Source: an uncultured Selenomonas sp. (lineage in GTDB: Bacteria; Bacillota; Negativicutes; Selenomonadales; Selenomonadaceae). Taken from it: DNA of 44,604 nt. The notes beneath the pieces were generated by a model. The model did no database searches and was not told the origin of the DNA. It was given only the letters and a program-made list of their open reading frames with translations. Shown here piece by piece: positions 15,412-24,454 of the stretch (the stretch's first letter is position 1; every line of letters begins with the position of its first letter). The stretch spans positions 1-44,604 of the forward strand of contig CAMVGU010000024.1 in NCBI GenBank assembly GCA_947167105.1, written 5' to 3'. The position numbers and the translations under genes were made by a program.

Positions 15412-16803
15412 ATGGCAGAGAATAAGCAGAAGGACTCTGTTTGGAGTACATATACGGAGCAGGATAAGCAGAAACTGGAAGAACTTGCGGCAGGCTACCG
15501 CAGATTCCTCTCGGAGTGCAAGACTGAGCGGGAGAGCGCGGCTGAGGCAGTGCGGCAGGCAGAGGCCGCAGGCTATCGGGAACTCTTCGGGGTCATAAAG
15601 AGGGGCGAAAAAATCCAGCCGGGGGCGAAGCTCTATGCCGTGAATATGAAGAAGGCGGTTGTGCTCTTCAATATCGGCCAGGAGCCGCTGGAACAGGGCA
15701 TGAACATCCTGGGGGCGCATATAGATACCTGCCGCCTGGATGTGAAGCAGAATCCTTTGTATGAGGAAGGCGGCCTGGCCTACCTTGATACCCATTATTA
15801 TGGCGGCATCAAGAAATACCAGTGGGTCGCCCTGCCCCTGGCACTGCATGGGGTGGTGGCGAAGACTGACGGCACTGTGCTGGAGGTCTGCATCGGCGAG
15901 GAGGAGGCAGATCCGGTGTTCTGCGTGTCGGATTTGCTTATCCATCTCTCCCAGGAACAGCTGAAGAAGGCCGGTGCAAAGGTAGTGGAGGGGGAGAATC
16001 TGGATATCCTGGTGGGCAATTATCCCCTGAAGGAGGACGACAAGGAGTCGGTCAAGGCCGGTGTACTGAAGCTGCTCAAGGACAAATACGGAATTGAGGA
16101 GGAGGATTTCCAGTCTGCAGAGCTTACCCTGGTGCCGGCGGGCAAGGCCAGGGATCTGGGTCTGGATCGCAGCATGATCCTGGCCTATGGGCAGGATGAC
16201 CGGGTGTGCGCCTATACCTCCCTGGTGGCCATGCTGGCCACGGAGAAGGTGCGGCGCACGGCTTGCTGCCTGCTGGTGGATAAGGAGGAAATCGGCAGCG
16301 TCGGTGCCACCGGCATGCAGTCCCGCTTCTTTGAAAATACCGTGGCAGAACTCCTGGCGGCCATGGGAGCGGGCAGCGACCTGGCCCTGCGCCGCACCCT
16401 GGCGAATTCCAAGATGCTGTCCTCCGATGTTTCCAGTGCCTTTGATGCCCTCTATGCCAGCGCCTACGATAAGAAGAATGTTGCCTATCTGGGCAAGGGC
16501 ATGGTCTTCAATAAGTTCACGGGAGCACGGGGCAAGTCCGGCTCCAACGATGCGAATGCAGAGTACCTGGGAGAGATCCGCCGCATCATGGCAAAGCACA
16601 ACGTGCATATCCAGTTGTCGGAGCTGGGCAAGGTAGACCAGGGCGGCGGCGGCACCATCGCCTACATTATGAGCCTCTACGGCATGCAGGTCATAGATAG
16701 CGGCGTGGGCGTTCTCTCCATGCACGCCCCCTGGGAGGCCACCAGCAAGATAGATATTTACGAGACTTGCAAGGGCTACACGGCTTTCCTGCTGGAAGCA
16801 TAA
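15412..16803 (+). CDS. apeA: M18-family zinc aminopeptidase
   Basis: The protein has 463 residues from ATG 15412, after GAAAGGACAG. It removes N-terminal residues from peptides in the cytoplasm. The M18 signature regions are present: ILGAHIDTCRLDVKQNPLYEEGG (metal histidine and aspartate of HxD), then LVDKEEIGSVGATG (the catalytic glutamate pair in DKEEIGS), and VGVLSMHAPWEATSKIDIYE near the C-terminus (last metal histidine). The length matches the aspartyl/leucyl M18 group of anaerobic Firmicutes. The gene symbol is used in the broad family sense. It would complement the peptide importer at 6337 in peptide utilisation. Confidence 0.92.
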   Translation: MAENKQKDSVWSTYTEQDKQKLEELAAGYRRFLSECKTERESAAEAVRQAEAAGYRELFGVIKRGEKIQPGAKLYAVNMKKAVVLFNIGQEPLEQGMNILGAHIDTCRLDVKQNPLYEEGGLAYLDTHYYGGIKKYQWVALPLALHGVVAKTDGTVLEVCIGEEEADPVFCVSDLLIHLSQEQLKKAGAKVVEGENLDILVGNYPLKEDDKESVKAGVLKLLKDKYGIEEEDFQSAELTLVPAGKARDLGLDRSMILAYGQDDRVCAYTSLVAMLATEKVRRTACCLLVDKEEIGSVGATGMQSRFFENTVAELLAAMGAGSDLALRRTLANSKMLSSDVSSAFDALYASAYDKKNVAYLGKGMVFNKFTGARGKSGSNDANAEYLGEIRRIMAKHNVHIQLSELGKVDQGGGGTIAYIMSLYGMQVIDSGVGVLSMHAPWEATSKIDIYETCKGYTAFLLEA

Positions 16804-16820
16804 AGCCGGGAAATTCATAG

Positions 16821-16873
16821 GACACGAAAATACCCTGTCGCGCCGGGAGAGGCGGCAGGGCATTTTTCGTGTC
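16821..16873. terminator. bidirectional terminator between apeA and the alcohol dehydrogenase gene
   Basis: The outer arms GACACGAAAA / TTTTTCGTGTC enclose CCCTGTCGC / GGCGGCAGGG. A- and T-runs on both sides allow it to act on both strands, and it ends exactly at the convergent gene's stop codon. Confidence 0.85.
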
Positions 16874-18058
16874 TTATTTATTGGCCAGATTGTAAATATC
16901 CAGTGCGGCCTGTTTGTCCAGGGGATGGAAATTCGCGACGGTCTTGGTGCCTCTGGCAGTTACCATGTCTGCCAGGGCATCCAGTGATTCCTTGCCCTGG
17001 ATGCCGATGCCCAGCTCGGTGAAGTTCGTCGGCATTTCCATTTCGCGGAAATAATTGACAGTGGCTTCGATGCCGCTGCGGGCGCGCTGTTCAGTGGTTC
17101 CTTCCGTGATGCCCCAGACGCGCTCTGCAAATTTGGCAAAGCGCTCCGGGTCATCCTGCCAGACATATTCTGCCCAGGAGCCCCAGACAGCGGTCAGGGA
17201 AGCGCCGTGGGGGACATCGAAGCGGCCGGAGAGGGGATGGCCCAGCTTGTGGCAGGCAAAGTCCTTGCAGCGGCCAAGTTCTGTGAGGCCGCAGTGGGAG
17301 ACGCCGGCAGTCCAGAGAATCTCGCTCATGGCATCGTAATTTGTCTGATCTTGCAGGGCGATGCGGGATTGGGCGATGAGGTTTTTCATCAGTGCCTCCG
17401 CAAAGAGATCCGTAAGCTCGTTCATTTCCTTGATGCTGGTGAAATAGCGTTCCAGGGTGTGCATCAGTATGTCGGCAATGCCGCAGGCCAGTTGTTTTTT
17501 CGGCAGTGTATAAGTGAGCTCCGGGTTCAGGAAGGCCAGTGCCGGGCGATTCAGCTCGCTGTTCAGGCCGGATTTTGCGCCGGTTTCCTCATTGGTCAGC
17601 ACGGAGGAGTCGCTCATTTCGCTGCCGGCGGCGGCCATGGTGACGACTGCGGCAAGGGGCGTGGTGACTGTGAGTTTTTCCTTGCCGCTCCAGAAATCCC
17701 AGATATCCGTGCCGGGATTGGCCAGGCCGTGGGCAACGCCCTTGGCGGAGTCAATGACACTGCCGCCGCCCACGGCCAGCACGAAGTCTGCCGCGAAGGC
17801 GCGGGCATCGTCTATGGCGCCGCGCACCCAGGAGACACGCGGGTTAGGCTTTACGCCGCCCCGCACCTCCATGGCAAGGCCGGCTGCGGTCAACTGGTTT
17901 TCGATGCGGGGCAAGAGGCCGCTCCTGATGGCGCTGCCGCCGCCATATACGATGAAGACCCTGCTGCCGCCGTAGGCACGGATTTTTTCGGCAATCTGTT
18001 CTTCGGCTCCGCGGCCGAAGATGATTTCAGTGGGGCATTTGAAGCTGAAGCTTTGCAT
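16874..18058 (-). CDS. iron-containing alcohol dehydrogenase (butanol dehydrogenase type)
   Basis: The protein has 394 residues when started at ATG 18058 (MQSFSFKCPTEIIFGRG), which has GGGAGG upstream; an earlier in-frame Met at 18187 has none. The NAD(P)-binding stretch YGGGSAIRSGL and AVGGGSVIDSAKG are typical of group III iron ADHs. The iron-ligand histidines lie in CHKLGHPLSGRFDVPHG. It interconverts aldehydes and alcohols (YugJ/BdhA-like) using NAD(P)H and Fe2+. It is transcribed alone, divergent from korDABC. Confidence 0.93.
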   Translation of the reverse strand: MQSFSFKCPTEIIFGRGAEEQIAEKIRAYGGSRVFIVYGGGSAIRSGLLPRIENQLTAAGLAMEVRGGVKPNPRVSWVRGAIDDARAFAADFVLAVGGGSVIDSAKGVAHGLANPGTDIWDFWSGKEKLTVTTPLAAVVTMAAAGSEMSDSSVLTNEETGAKSGLNSELNRPALAFLNPELTYTLPKKQLACGIADILMHTLERYFTSIKEMNELTDLFAEALMKNLIAQSRIALQDQTNYDAMSEILWTAGVSHCGLTELGRCKDFACHKLGHPLSGRFDVPHGASLTAVWGSWAEYVWQDDPERFAKFAERVWGITEGTTEQRARSGIEATVNYFREMEMPTNFTELGIGIQGKESLDALADMVTARGTKTVANFHPLDKQAALDIYNLANK

Positions 18059-18241
18059 GGCATATCCTCCCGTATTTATGAAGTATCTTTCTGCATATGC
18101 CATTATTTTAACATAAAATGCGACTGAATAATACAGAAAAATATCGCTCATCCCGCAGAAATACGTTCGCTTCACTGTAAGTATCAAGAATATTTATGTA
18201 GATTATGGTTTTGTATACATATACTTTATTTACATTACCAC

Positions 18242-18270
18242 TGGACATATGGTGCGTTTTCTGCTATCAT
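18242..18270 (+). promoter_or_regulatory. sigma-A promoter of the kor operon
   Basis: TGGACA (18242-18247) and TATCAT (18265-18270) are separated by 17 bp, with a TGC extension before the -10. Transcription would begin near 18277. The leader of about 78 nt contains an imperfect hairpin CATAAA..TTTATG (about 18283-18312) of unknown meaning. Confidence 0.65.
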
Positions 18271-18354
18271 TGTCAAATGTGAGGCATAAAAAGTATAGCT
18301 TCTATGCTTTATGAATTATAAAAGGCGTTTGTGTACGTCTTGGGAGGTATGGCC

Positions 18355-18570
18355 ATGAAGTCTGAGATCACCATCAAGCAGGCGCGCTGCAAGGGCTGCG
18401 GCATCTGCGCCGCTTTCTGCCCGAAGCAGGTGCTGGCTGTCAGCGAGCTTGGCAAGATCCAGGTCGTGAAGGGCGAGGACTGTATCGCCTGCGGTCAGTG
18501 CGAGCTGCGCTGCCCGGATTATGCGATTTTCGTTGATAAACTGGAAGATATGAAGGGGGCGACGGCATGA
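18355..18570 (+). CDS. korD: 2-oxoacid:ferredoxin oxidoreductase delta (2x4Fe-4S) subunit
   Basis: The protein has 71 residues from ATG 18355; GGGAGG at 18342-18347 excludes the start codons overlapping it. Two complete 4Fe-4S motifs, CKGCGICAAFCP and CIACGQCELRCP, make it the ferredoxin-like subunit that carries electrons from the thiamine site to ferredoxin. It is the first gene of a tightly overlapped four-gene operon; its stop overlaps the korA start by 4 bp. Confidence 0.93.
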   Translation: MKSEITIKQARCKGCGICAAFCPKQVLAVSELGKIQVVKGEDCIACGQCELRCPDYAIFVDKLEDMKGATA

Positions 18571-19727
18571 GAGAAGCAAGGCTGATGCAGGGCAATGAAG
18601 CCTGTGCCGAGGGCGCGATTGCGGCAGGGGTGGATTTCTTTGCAGGCTATCCTATCACGCCGTCCACCGAGATCGCAGAGATGATGGCAAAGCTCTTGCC
18701 CAAGCAGGGCGGCAAGTTCGTGCAGATGGAGGACGAGATTGCGGCCATGGGTGCCATCCTGGGGGCTTCTTTGGCCGGTTCCAAGGTCATGGACGCCACC
18801 AGCGGCCCTGGCTTTTCCCTGAAGCAGGAGCTGATTGGCTATGCGGTCTGCGCGGAAATCCCTTGCGTGCTCGTGGATGTGCAGCGGGTGGGCCCCTCCA
18901 CCGGACAGCCCACCGCCCCCTCCCAGGGTGATTTGATGCAGGTGCGCTGGGGCACCCACGGGGATCATCCCATGATTGCCCTTTCCCCCTGGAGCGTGCG
19001 GGAGACATACGATGCCACGATTATGGCCGTGAACTATGCGGAGCGTTTCCGCACCCCGGTCATTCTGCTGATGGATGAGATGGTGGGGCACCTGCGGGAG
19101 AATGTGACCCTGCCGGAGCCGGGTGAAATCGAGATTTACCCGCGCCGCAAGCCGAAAAAGACACGGGCAGAGGGCTATGAGCCTTTTGAGCCGGACACCG
19201 ATTTGGTGCCGAATGTTGCCGACTTTGGCGAGGGCTACCATATTCATGTGACGGGGCTTATCCATGACGATACGGGCTTCCCCGTGGGCAGCGCCCAGGT
19301 CACTGAGTCTTCCATCCGCCGCCTGCACGAGAAGATTATGCGGGCCTCGGATGAAATCGTCCATACGGAGAGCTACTTTATGGAAGATGCGGAGTATGCG
19401 GTGGTGTCTTTCGGCGGCACCGCCCGCACGGCCTATGAGGCGGTGAAGAACATGCGGGAGCAGGGCCTTTCTGTGGGTCTCCTGCGCCTGCTGACGGTCT
19501 GGCCCTTCGCGGACAAGGTTATCGCGGAGCTGGCGGAGAAGGTCAAGGGCATTCTGGTGGCGGAGCTGAACTACGGCCAGATGGTGCATGAGGTGCGTCG
19601 CGCCGCAGGCGGCAAGTGCGCCGTGGAGCTGTGCGGCAAATACAATATGAAGTCTTTTGAGCCGGTAGAGATTGAGGCTGAGATAGAGAAAATGGTTGGA
19701 GATGTGGAGAAAGGGGGCAGGGCATAA
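18567..19727 (+). CDS. korA: 2-oxoacid:ferredoxin oxidoreductase alpha subunit
   Basis: The protein has 386 residues. It starts MREARLMQGNEACAEGAIAAG and contains AGYPITPSTEIAE, the conserved pyrimidine-domain motif of PFOR-family alpha subunits, and later GPSTGQPTAPSQGD. The C-terminal part is the transketolase-like domain (LLRLLTVWPFADKVIAEL). With KorB, KorC and KorD it oxidatively decarboxylates a 2-oxoacid (2-oxoglutarate or a branched-chain 2-oxoacid) to acyl-CoA, reducing ferredoxin; the reaction is reversible. The adjoining branched-chain amino acid transporter leaves the substrate open. Confidence 0.93.
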   Translation: MREARLMQGNEACAEGAIAAGVDFFAGYPITPSTEIAEMMAKLLPKQGGKFVQMEDEIAAMGAILGASLAGSKVMDATSGPGFSLKQELIGYAVCAEIPCVLVDVQRVGPSTGQPTAPSQGDLMQVRWGTHGDHPMIALSPWSVRETYDATIMAVNYAERFRTPVILLMDEMVGHLRENVTLPEPGEIEIYPRRKPKKTRAEGYEPFEPDTDLVPNVADFGEGYHIHVTGLIHDDTGFPVGSAQVTESSIRRLHEKIMRASDEIVHTESYFMEDAEYAVVSFGGTARTAYEAVKNMREQGLSVGLLRLLTVWPFADKVIAELAEKVKGILVAELNYGQMVHEVRRAAGGKCAVELCGKYNMKSFEPVEIEAEIEKMVGDVEKGGRA

Positions 19728-20578
19728 TGGCAGAGCTTACGAGAAGCTATGAGAAATATTTCCGTCAGAACCGCCTGCCCCATCTTTGGTGCCCCGGTTG
19801 CGGCAACGGCATTGCCATGAAGGCCATTGTGCAGGCCATCGAGAAGCAGGGCTGGACCCAGGATAATACGGTGATTGTATCTGGTATCGGCTGCTCCTCC
19901 CGCGCCTCCGGCTATATGGATTTTGACACCCTGCATACGGCCCATGGCCGCGCCATTCCCTTCGCCACGGGCATTAAGCTGGCCCGCCCGGAATTGAATG
20001 TGGTGGTCATCACGGGTGACGGGGACTGCTGCGCCATCGGCGGCAATCACTTCATCCACGGCTGCCGCAGGAATGTGGACTTGACGGTGGTGCTGTTCAA
20101 CAATGCAATTTACGGCATGACGGGGGGCCAGGCTTCCCCCATGACCCCCCTGGGGGGCAAGGCCACCACCACCCCTTACGGCTCCGTGGATCGTCCCTTT
20201 GATCCCTGCCATCTGGCCAAGGCTGCAGGGGCGACCTTTGTGGCCCGCTCCACGGCCTTCCATGTGCAGCATATGACGGATATGATTGCCCAGGGCATGG
20301 CAAGCCGCGGCTTCTCCTTTATCGAGACCCAGGTGCAGTGCCCCACCAGCTACGGGCGCCGCAATAAGATGCCCAGCCCTGCCGAGATGCTGAAATGGCT
20401 GCAGCAGCACGCGGTGTTGAAGCCGGCCTGGGACAGGCTGGACAGGGAAAAGAAGAAGGCTTACATCCTGGATCACAAGTTCCCCATCGGCGTGCTGCAT
20501 CAGGCCAAGCGCCCGGAGCTGGACTATGATGCGGCTTATGACCAGGTGATTGAGCGTGCGCAGGGGGTGAAGGCATGA
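19727..20578 (+). CDS. korB: 2-oxoacid:ferredoxin oxidoreductase beta (TPP-binding) subunit
   Basis: The protein has 283 residues; its ATG overlaps the korA stop by one base (TAATG). LWCPGCGNG and SGIGCSSR carry cysteines typical of KorB/VorA subunits. GDGDCCAIGGNHFIHGCRRN followed by NNAIYGMTGGQ is the thiamine diphosphate-Mg binding motif (GDGD..N..Y). It catalyses decarboxylation and passes electrons to the iron-sulphur subunit. The stop overlaps korC by four bases. Confidence 0.95.
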   Translation: MAELTRSYEKYFRQNRLPHLWCPGCGNGIAMKAIVQAIEKQGWTQDNTVIVSGIGCSSRASGYMDFDTLHTAHGRAIPFATGIKLARPELNVVVITGDGDCCAIGGNHFIHGCRRNVDLTVVLFNNAIYGMTGGQASPMTPLGGKATTTPYGSVDRPFDPCHLAKAAGATFVARSTAFHVQHMTDMIAQGMASRGFSFIETQVQCPTSYGRRNKMPSPAEMLKWLQQHAVLKPAWDRLDREKKKAYILDHKFPIGVLHQAKRPELDYDAAYDQVIERAQGVKA

Positions 20579-21111
20579 GGAAGCAGTTGCGTTTATCCGG
20601 CTCCGGCGGCCAGGGCGTGATTACGGCGGCCATCATTTTCGCAGAGGCGGCGGTGGCCGAGGGCAAGAATGCCGCCCAGTCCCAGTCCTACGGCCCGGAG
20701 GCCAGGGGCGGTGCCTCGAAGTCTGAGGTCATCATCGACACGGAGCCTATTTTCCATCCCCATGTCACCCGGCCTGATGTGGTGCTGGCCATGACCCAGA
20801 AGGCGGCGGACAAGTATTACAGTGACCTGGGGCCGGAAGGGCTTTTGGTGCTGGACGAGCAGTTGGTGCCGGAGCCGCCGGATTTTCCTCGCACGGTGCG
20901 CATTCCCATTACCAAGCTGGCCATTGAGGAAGTGGGAAAGCCCCTCTTTGCCAATATCGTTGCCCTGGGCGCCATGGTGCGGCTGACGGGGCTGGTGGAC
21001 TTCGAGACCATCAAGCAGTCCGTGGCCAGGCGCGTGCCGCCGAAGACGGTGGAGCAGAATATGAAGGCTCTGCAGATTGGCTGGGATGCCGCTGCACAGG
21101 CTGAAGTGTAA
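20575..21111 (+). CDS. korC: 2-oxoacid:ferredoxin oxidoreductase gamma subunit
   Basis: The protein has 178 residues from ATG 20575. It begins with GSGGQGVITAAIIFAEAA and contains SQSYGPEARGGASKSEVIID, both hallmarks of the gamma subunit that binds coenzyme A. It is the last gene of korDABC. No strong terminator is seen after it; only a short CCTTCCC/GGGGAGG inverted pair at about 21121-21147. Confidence 0.93.
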   Translation: MRKQLRLSGSGGQGVITAAIIFAEAAVAEGKNAAQSQSYGPEARGGASKSEVIIDTEPIFHPHVTRPDVVLAMTQKAADKYYSDLGPEGLLVLDEQLVPEPPDFPRTVRIPITKLAIEEVGKPLFANIVALGAMVRLTGLVDFETIKQSVARRVPPKTVEQNMKALQIGWDAAAQAEV

Positions 21112-21197
21112 TATGACAGCCCCTTCCCTTTTCCGGGGAGGGGTATTTGCGAATCATGCAAACATGCCATAACTTTTGTTTGAGAGGCAAATTGGCA

Positions 21198-21237
21198 AGA
21201 TTTGCCTATGGCAAATCTTAAATAATTGCGTTATAAT
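21198..21237 (+). promoter_or_regulatory. palindrome-TATAAT module before the Liv operon
   Basis: The palindrome AGATTTGCC-tat-GGCAAATCT (21198-21218) is followed by TAAATAATTGCGT and TATAAT (21232-21237), 73 bp before the binding-protein start. It belongs to the family at 72-183 and 9865. Confidence 0.55.
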
Positions 21238-21309
21238 AATGTGCAGAGTGTTTGCACAAGTATATACTTGTATACTGAAAATGGGTATATCGCTTTAGGA
21301 GGGGATTTT

Positions 21310-22485
21310 ATGTTTTTCACCAAAAAGAGCCTCAGGCTGCTTGGTGTGCTGGCAGGCGCGGCGCTGGCGGGTACGGTGCTGGCAGGCTGCGGCGGTCAGC
21401 AGGCGGGAAGCTCGGACACCATCAAGATCGGTGCCAATTTCGAGATGACCGGCAATGTGGCCAATTACGGTCAGGCAACCCTGGACGGCCTGAATCTGGC
21501 AATCGAGGAAATCAACGCGGCGGGTGGCATCAACGGCAAGAAGCTGGAAGTTATCTCCGCTGATAACAAGTCCGAGGCGGCTGAGGCCGTGAATGCGGCT
21601 ACGAAGCTGATTTCCGATGATAATGTCAAGGTCATTGTGGGGCCTGCCGTCACGGCTAACGTGATTGCCGAGTCCCAGGTGGCAACGGATGCAAAGATCC
21701 CGGTCATTGCGCCGGATGCTACCAGCCCGGATGTGACAGTGGAAAACGGGCAGGTCAAGCCCTTTATCTTCCGCAGCTGCTTCATCGACCCCCAGCAGGG
21801 CTCCGTGATGGCAAAGTTTGCCAGCGAGAATCTGAAAGCCAAGACGGCAGTGGTCTACGTGGATAATTCCTCGGACTACTCCAAGAGCCTGGGCAAGGTC
21901 TTCAAGGAGCAGTTTGAGAAGGCCGGTGGCCAGGTGGTAATGGAGCAGGCCTTCCTCGCCAAGGATCAGGACTTCAAGGCAACCCTGACCAGCATCAAGA
22001 CCGCGAATGCGGATGTGCTCTTTGTACCGGCCTACTACGAGGAAGTGGGCAAGATAGTCAAGCAGGCCAGGGAGCTTGGCATCACTTCTCCGATTCTCGG
22101 CACCGACGGCTGGGATGATTCCAAGGTGGCGGATATTGCGGGCACAGAGGCTCTCAACAACACCTATTTCTCAACTCATTATTCCGATAAGGATGAAAGC
22201 GTGAAGCCTTTCATTGATGCCTTCACGAAGAAGTACGGCCATGCGCCGAATGTCTTTGCGGCACTGGGCTATGATGCAGGCAAGATGCTGGCTGAGGCCA
22301 TCAAGAACGCGAACAGCGATGATCCTGAGAAGATCCGCGATGCCATCGAGGGCATCAAAGATCTGAAGGTGGGCACGGGCATCATTACCATGGATGCGAA
22401 GACCCATAACCCGATTAAGCAGGCCGTTATCCTGCAGAACAAGGACGGCGACCGGGTGATGATCGCGAAGATTATGCCGGAGTAA
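21310..22485 (+). CDS. livJ: branched-chain amino acid ABC transporter, substrate-binding lipoprotein
   Basis: The protein has 391 residues from ATG 21310, behind AGGAGGGG; an earlier in-frame start at 21226 lies within the promoter. A lipoprotein signal ends in LAGC with the lipidated Cys27. The mature part is a periplasmic-binding fold of the LivJ/LivK class (KIGANFEMTGNVANYGQATLDG, then PAVTANVIAESQV). It captures leucine/isoleucine/valine or related amino acids for the permease LivHM. The terminator-like hairpin at 22511 between it and livH probably gives more binding protein than permease. Confidence 0.93.
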   Translation: MFFTKKSLRLLGVLAGAALAGTVLAGCGGQQAGSSDTIKIGANFEMTGNVANYGQATLDGLNLAIEEINAAGGINGKKLEVISADNKSEAAEAVNAATKLISDDNVKVIVGPAVTANVIAESQVATDAKIPVIAPDATSPDVTVENGQVKPFIFRSCFIDPQQGSVMAKFASENLKAKTAVVYVDNSSDYSKSLGKVFKEQFEKAGGQVVMEQAFLAKDQDFKATLTSIKTANADVLFVPAYYEEVGKIVKQARELGITSPILGTDGWDDSKVADIAGTEALNNTYFSTHYSDKDESVKPFIDAFTKKYGHAPNVFAALGYDAGKMLAEAIKNANSDDPEKIRDAIEGIKDLKVGTGIITMDAKTHNPIKQAVILQNKDGDRVMIAKIMPE

Positions 22486-22510
22486 GAAGCTAGGCAAAGC
22501 AAGTTTGCAG

Positions 22511-22534
22511 GAGCCGCCGGGAGGCGGCTCTTTT
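22511..22534 (+). terminator. hairpin attenuator between livJ and livH
   Basis: The perfect 8-bp stem GAGCCGCC-ggga-GGCGGCTC is followed by TTTT. In an otherwise continuous operon it is likely a partial terminator. Confidence 0.7.
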
Positions 22535-22564
22535 CATTGTAAATTCCATAGGGGGGAAGTATTT

Positions 22565-23452
22565 ATGGAACTCGGGCAGCAGTTTTTGCAGCAGATGGTG
22601 AACGGTATCTCCCTGGGGAGCATCTACGCATTGATTGCCCTGGGCTATACGATGATCTACGGCATCATCAAGCTCATCAATTTTGCCCACGGCGATATCT
22701 ACATGGTGGGCGCCTATATCGGATTTTTTGCCATTACCCAGGCGGGTCTGGGCATAGTGCCAGCCCTGTTGGTTTCCTTGGTGACAACGGGACTTCTGGG
22801 CATGCTGGTGGAGAAGCTGGCCTATAAGCCCTTGCGCCATGCGCCGCGCCTGTCTGTGCTGATTACGGCCATCGGTGTTTCCTTCTTCCTTGAGTACACG
22901 AGCATGTACTTCGTGTCGCCGACGCCACGCACCTTCCCGCAGGTGATGGATAATGTGGCGGTGAATATCGGCGGTCTGGTCATTAACGGCCAGCAGATGC
23001 TGATTCTGGGCATCACCTTCGTGCTGATGGTAATTCTGACCTATATCGTGAAATTCACGAATACGGGCAAGGCCATGCGGGCGGCCTCCTTTGATGTGGA
23101 GACGGCGCAGCTTATGGGCATCAATTCCGATCGCATCATCTCCATCACTTTCTGCATCGGCTCCGCCCTGGCGGCGGTGGCAGGGGTGCTGGTGGGCATT
23201 TACTACAACTCCATCGACCCCTTGATGGGCATTATGCCGGGCCTGAAAGCCTTCGTGGCAGCAGTCTTGGGCGGCATCGGCATCCTGCCGGGGGCCGTGG
23301 TAGGCGGCATTATTTTAGGGGTGGTGGAGGCGCTGGTCTCAGGCTTTATCTCCTCTACCTTCCGTGATGCGGCGGCCTTTGCCATCCTGATTCTGGTGCT
23401 TTTGGTGCGGCCTACAGGTATCTTTGGCAAGAACACGAAGGAAAAGGTTTAA
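22565..23452 (+). CDS. livH: branched-chain amino acid ABC transporter permease LivH
   Basis: The protein has 295 residues from ATG 22565, after AGGGGGGAAG. About eight membrane helices are present. MVNGISLGSIYALIALGYTMIYGIIKLINFAHGD is split here only by its length; the key part is LGYTMIYG..NFAHGD, the LivH signature. It forms the membrane channel with LivM. Confidence 0.95.
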   Translation: MELGQQFLQQMVNGISLGSIYALIALGYTMIYGIIKLINFAHGDIYMVGAYIGFFAITQAGLGIVPALLVSLVTTGLLGMLVEKLAYKPLRHAPRLSVLITAIGVSFFLEYTSMYFVSPTPRTFPQVMDNVAVNIGGLVINGQQMLILGITFVLMVILTYIVKFTNTGKAMRAASFDVETAQLMGINSDRIISITFCIGSALAAVAGVLVGIYYNSIDPLMGIMPGLKAFVAAVLGGIGILPGAVVGGIILGVVEALVSGFISSTFRDAAAFAILILVLLVRPTGIFGKNTKEKV

Positions 23453-23464
23453 GGAGGTGGCGTG

Positions 23465-24454
23465 ATGTTTAAGGGAATGAAATACTTGCGTAAAAATGAC
23501 GCCATCATGCTGGGCTTTGCCATTGTGCTTTTTGCCGTGCTGCAGGGACTGGTTACGGGACGGGTGCTGAGCTCCTTCTGGCAGCTCAATGTGCTGATTA
23601 TCGGCATCAATATCATCATGGCGGTGAGCCTGAACCTCATCAACGGTTACACAGGGCAATTCTCCCTGGGCCATGCGGGCTTCATGGCGGTGGGGGCCTA
23701 TGTGGGTGTGGTGCTGACCACGAATTTCCATGCGCCCTTTGTGGTGGCGCTACTGGCAGGTGGCGCGGCGGCGGCTTTCCTGGGGGTGCTGATCGGTATC
23801 CCGACCCTCAGGCTCTCCGGTGACTACCTGGCCATTGCCACCCTGGGTCTGGGTGAAATCATCCGCATCGTTATCATGAATATCGAATATGTCGGCGGCG
23901 CGGCGGGCTTCAAGGGGATTCCCCACCTTACCAATCTGGCCTGGGTGTTCTGGGTGACGGTCATTGCCCTGTTCTTCATCAAGAATTTCGTGAACGCCCA
24001 GCCGGGGCGGGCCTGTCTGGCCATACGGGAAAATGAAATCGCGGCGGAGTCCATGGGGGTGAATACCACCAAGTACAAGGTCATGGCCTTTGCCATCGGC
24101 GCAGGCTTTGCCGGTATCGCGGGGGGGCTGTTCGCCCACTGCTTCTACCTGATAAGCCCCGCCTCCTTCACCTTTATGGCCTCCTTCAACTACCTGATTA
24201 TGGTGGTTATGGGCGGCATGGGCTCCATCACAGGCTCCATAGCCGGTGCCTTCGTTGTCACCTTCCTGTCGGCGGCCCTGGCCAGCTGGCCGGAATTTCG
24301 CATGATTATCTACGCGCTGGCCTTGATTTTCCTGATGTTCTACCGTCCCCAGGGGCTTTTCGGCTATATGGAAATCACCAATATGGGCCCTTTCAGGAAA
24401 ATCTTCGGCAGGCCCCAGGCACAAAAACTGAAAGGGGGCAAGGCTGATGAGTAA
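23465..24454 (+). CDS. livM: branched-chain amino acid ABC transporter permease LivM
   Basis: The protein has 329 residues. ATG 23465 is preferred to GTG 23462 because AAGGAGGT lies six bases before it. It has multiple membrane helices and the LivM loop LINGYTGQFSLGHAGFMAVGAY. The cytoplasmic EAA-like stretch GRACLAIRENEIAAESMGVN contacts the ATPases. Its end overlaps livG by 8 bp. Confidence 0.95.
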   Translation: MFKGMKYLRKNDAIMLGFAIVLFAVLQGLVTGRVLSSFWQLNVLIIGINIIMAVSLNLINGYTGQFSLGHAGFMAVGAYVGVVLTTNFHAPFVVALLAGGAAAAFLGVLIGIPTLRLSGDYLAIATLGLGEIIRIVIMNIEYVGGAAGFKGIPHLTNLAWVFWVTVIALFFIKNFVNAQPGRACLAIRENEIAAESMGVNTTKYKVMAFAIGAGFAGIAGGLFAHCFYLISPASFTFMASFNYLIMVVMGGMGSITGSIAGAFVVTFLSAALASWPEFRMIIYALALIFLMFYRPQGLFGYMEITNMGPFRKIFGRPQAQKLKGGKADE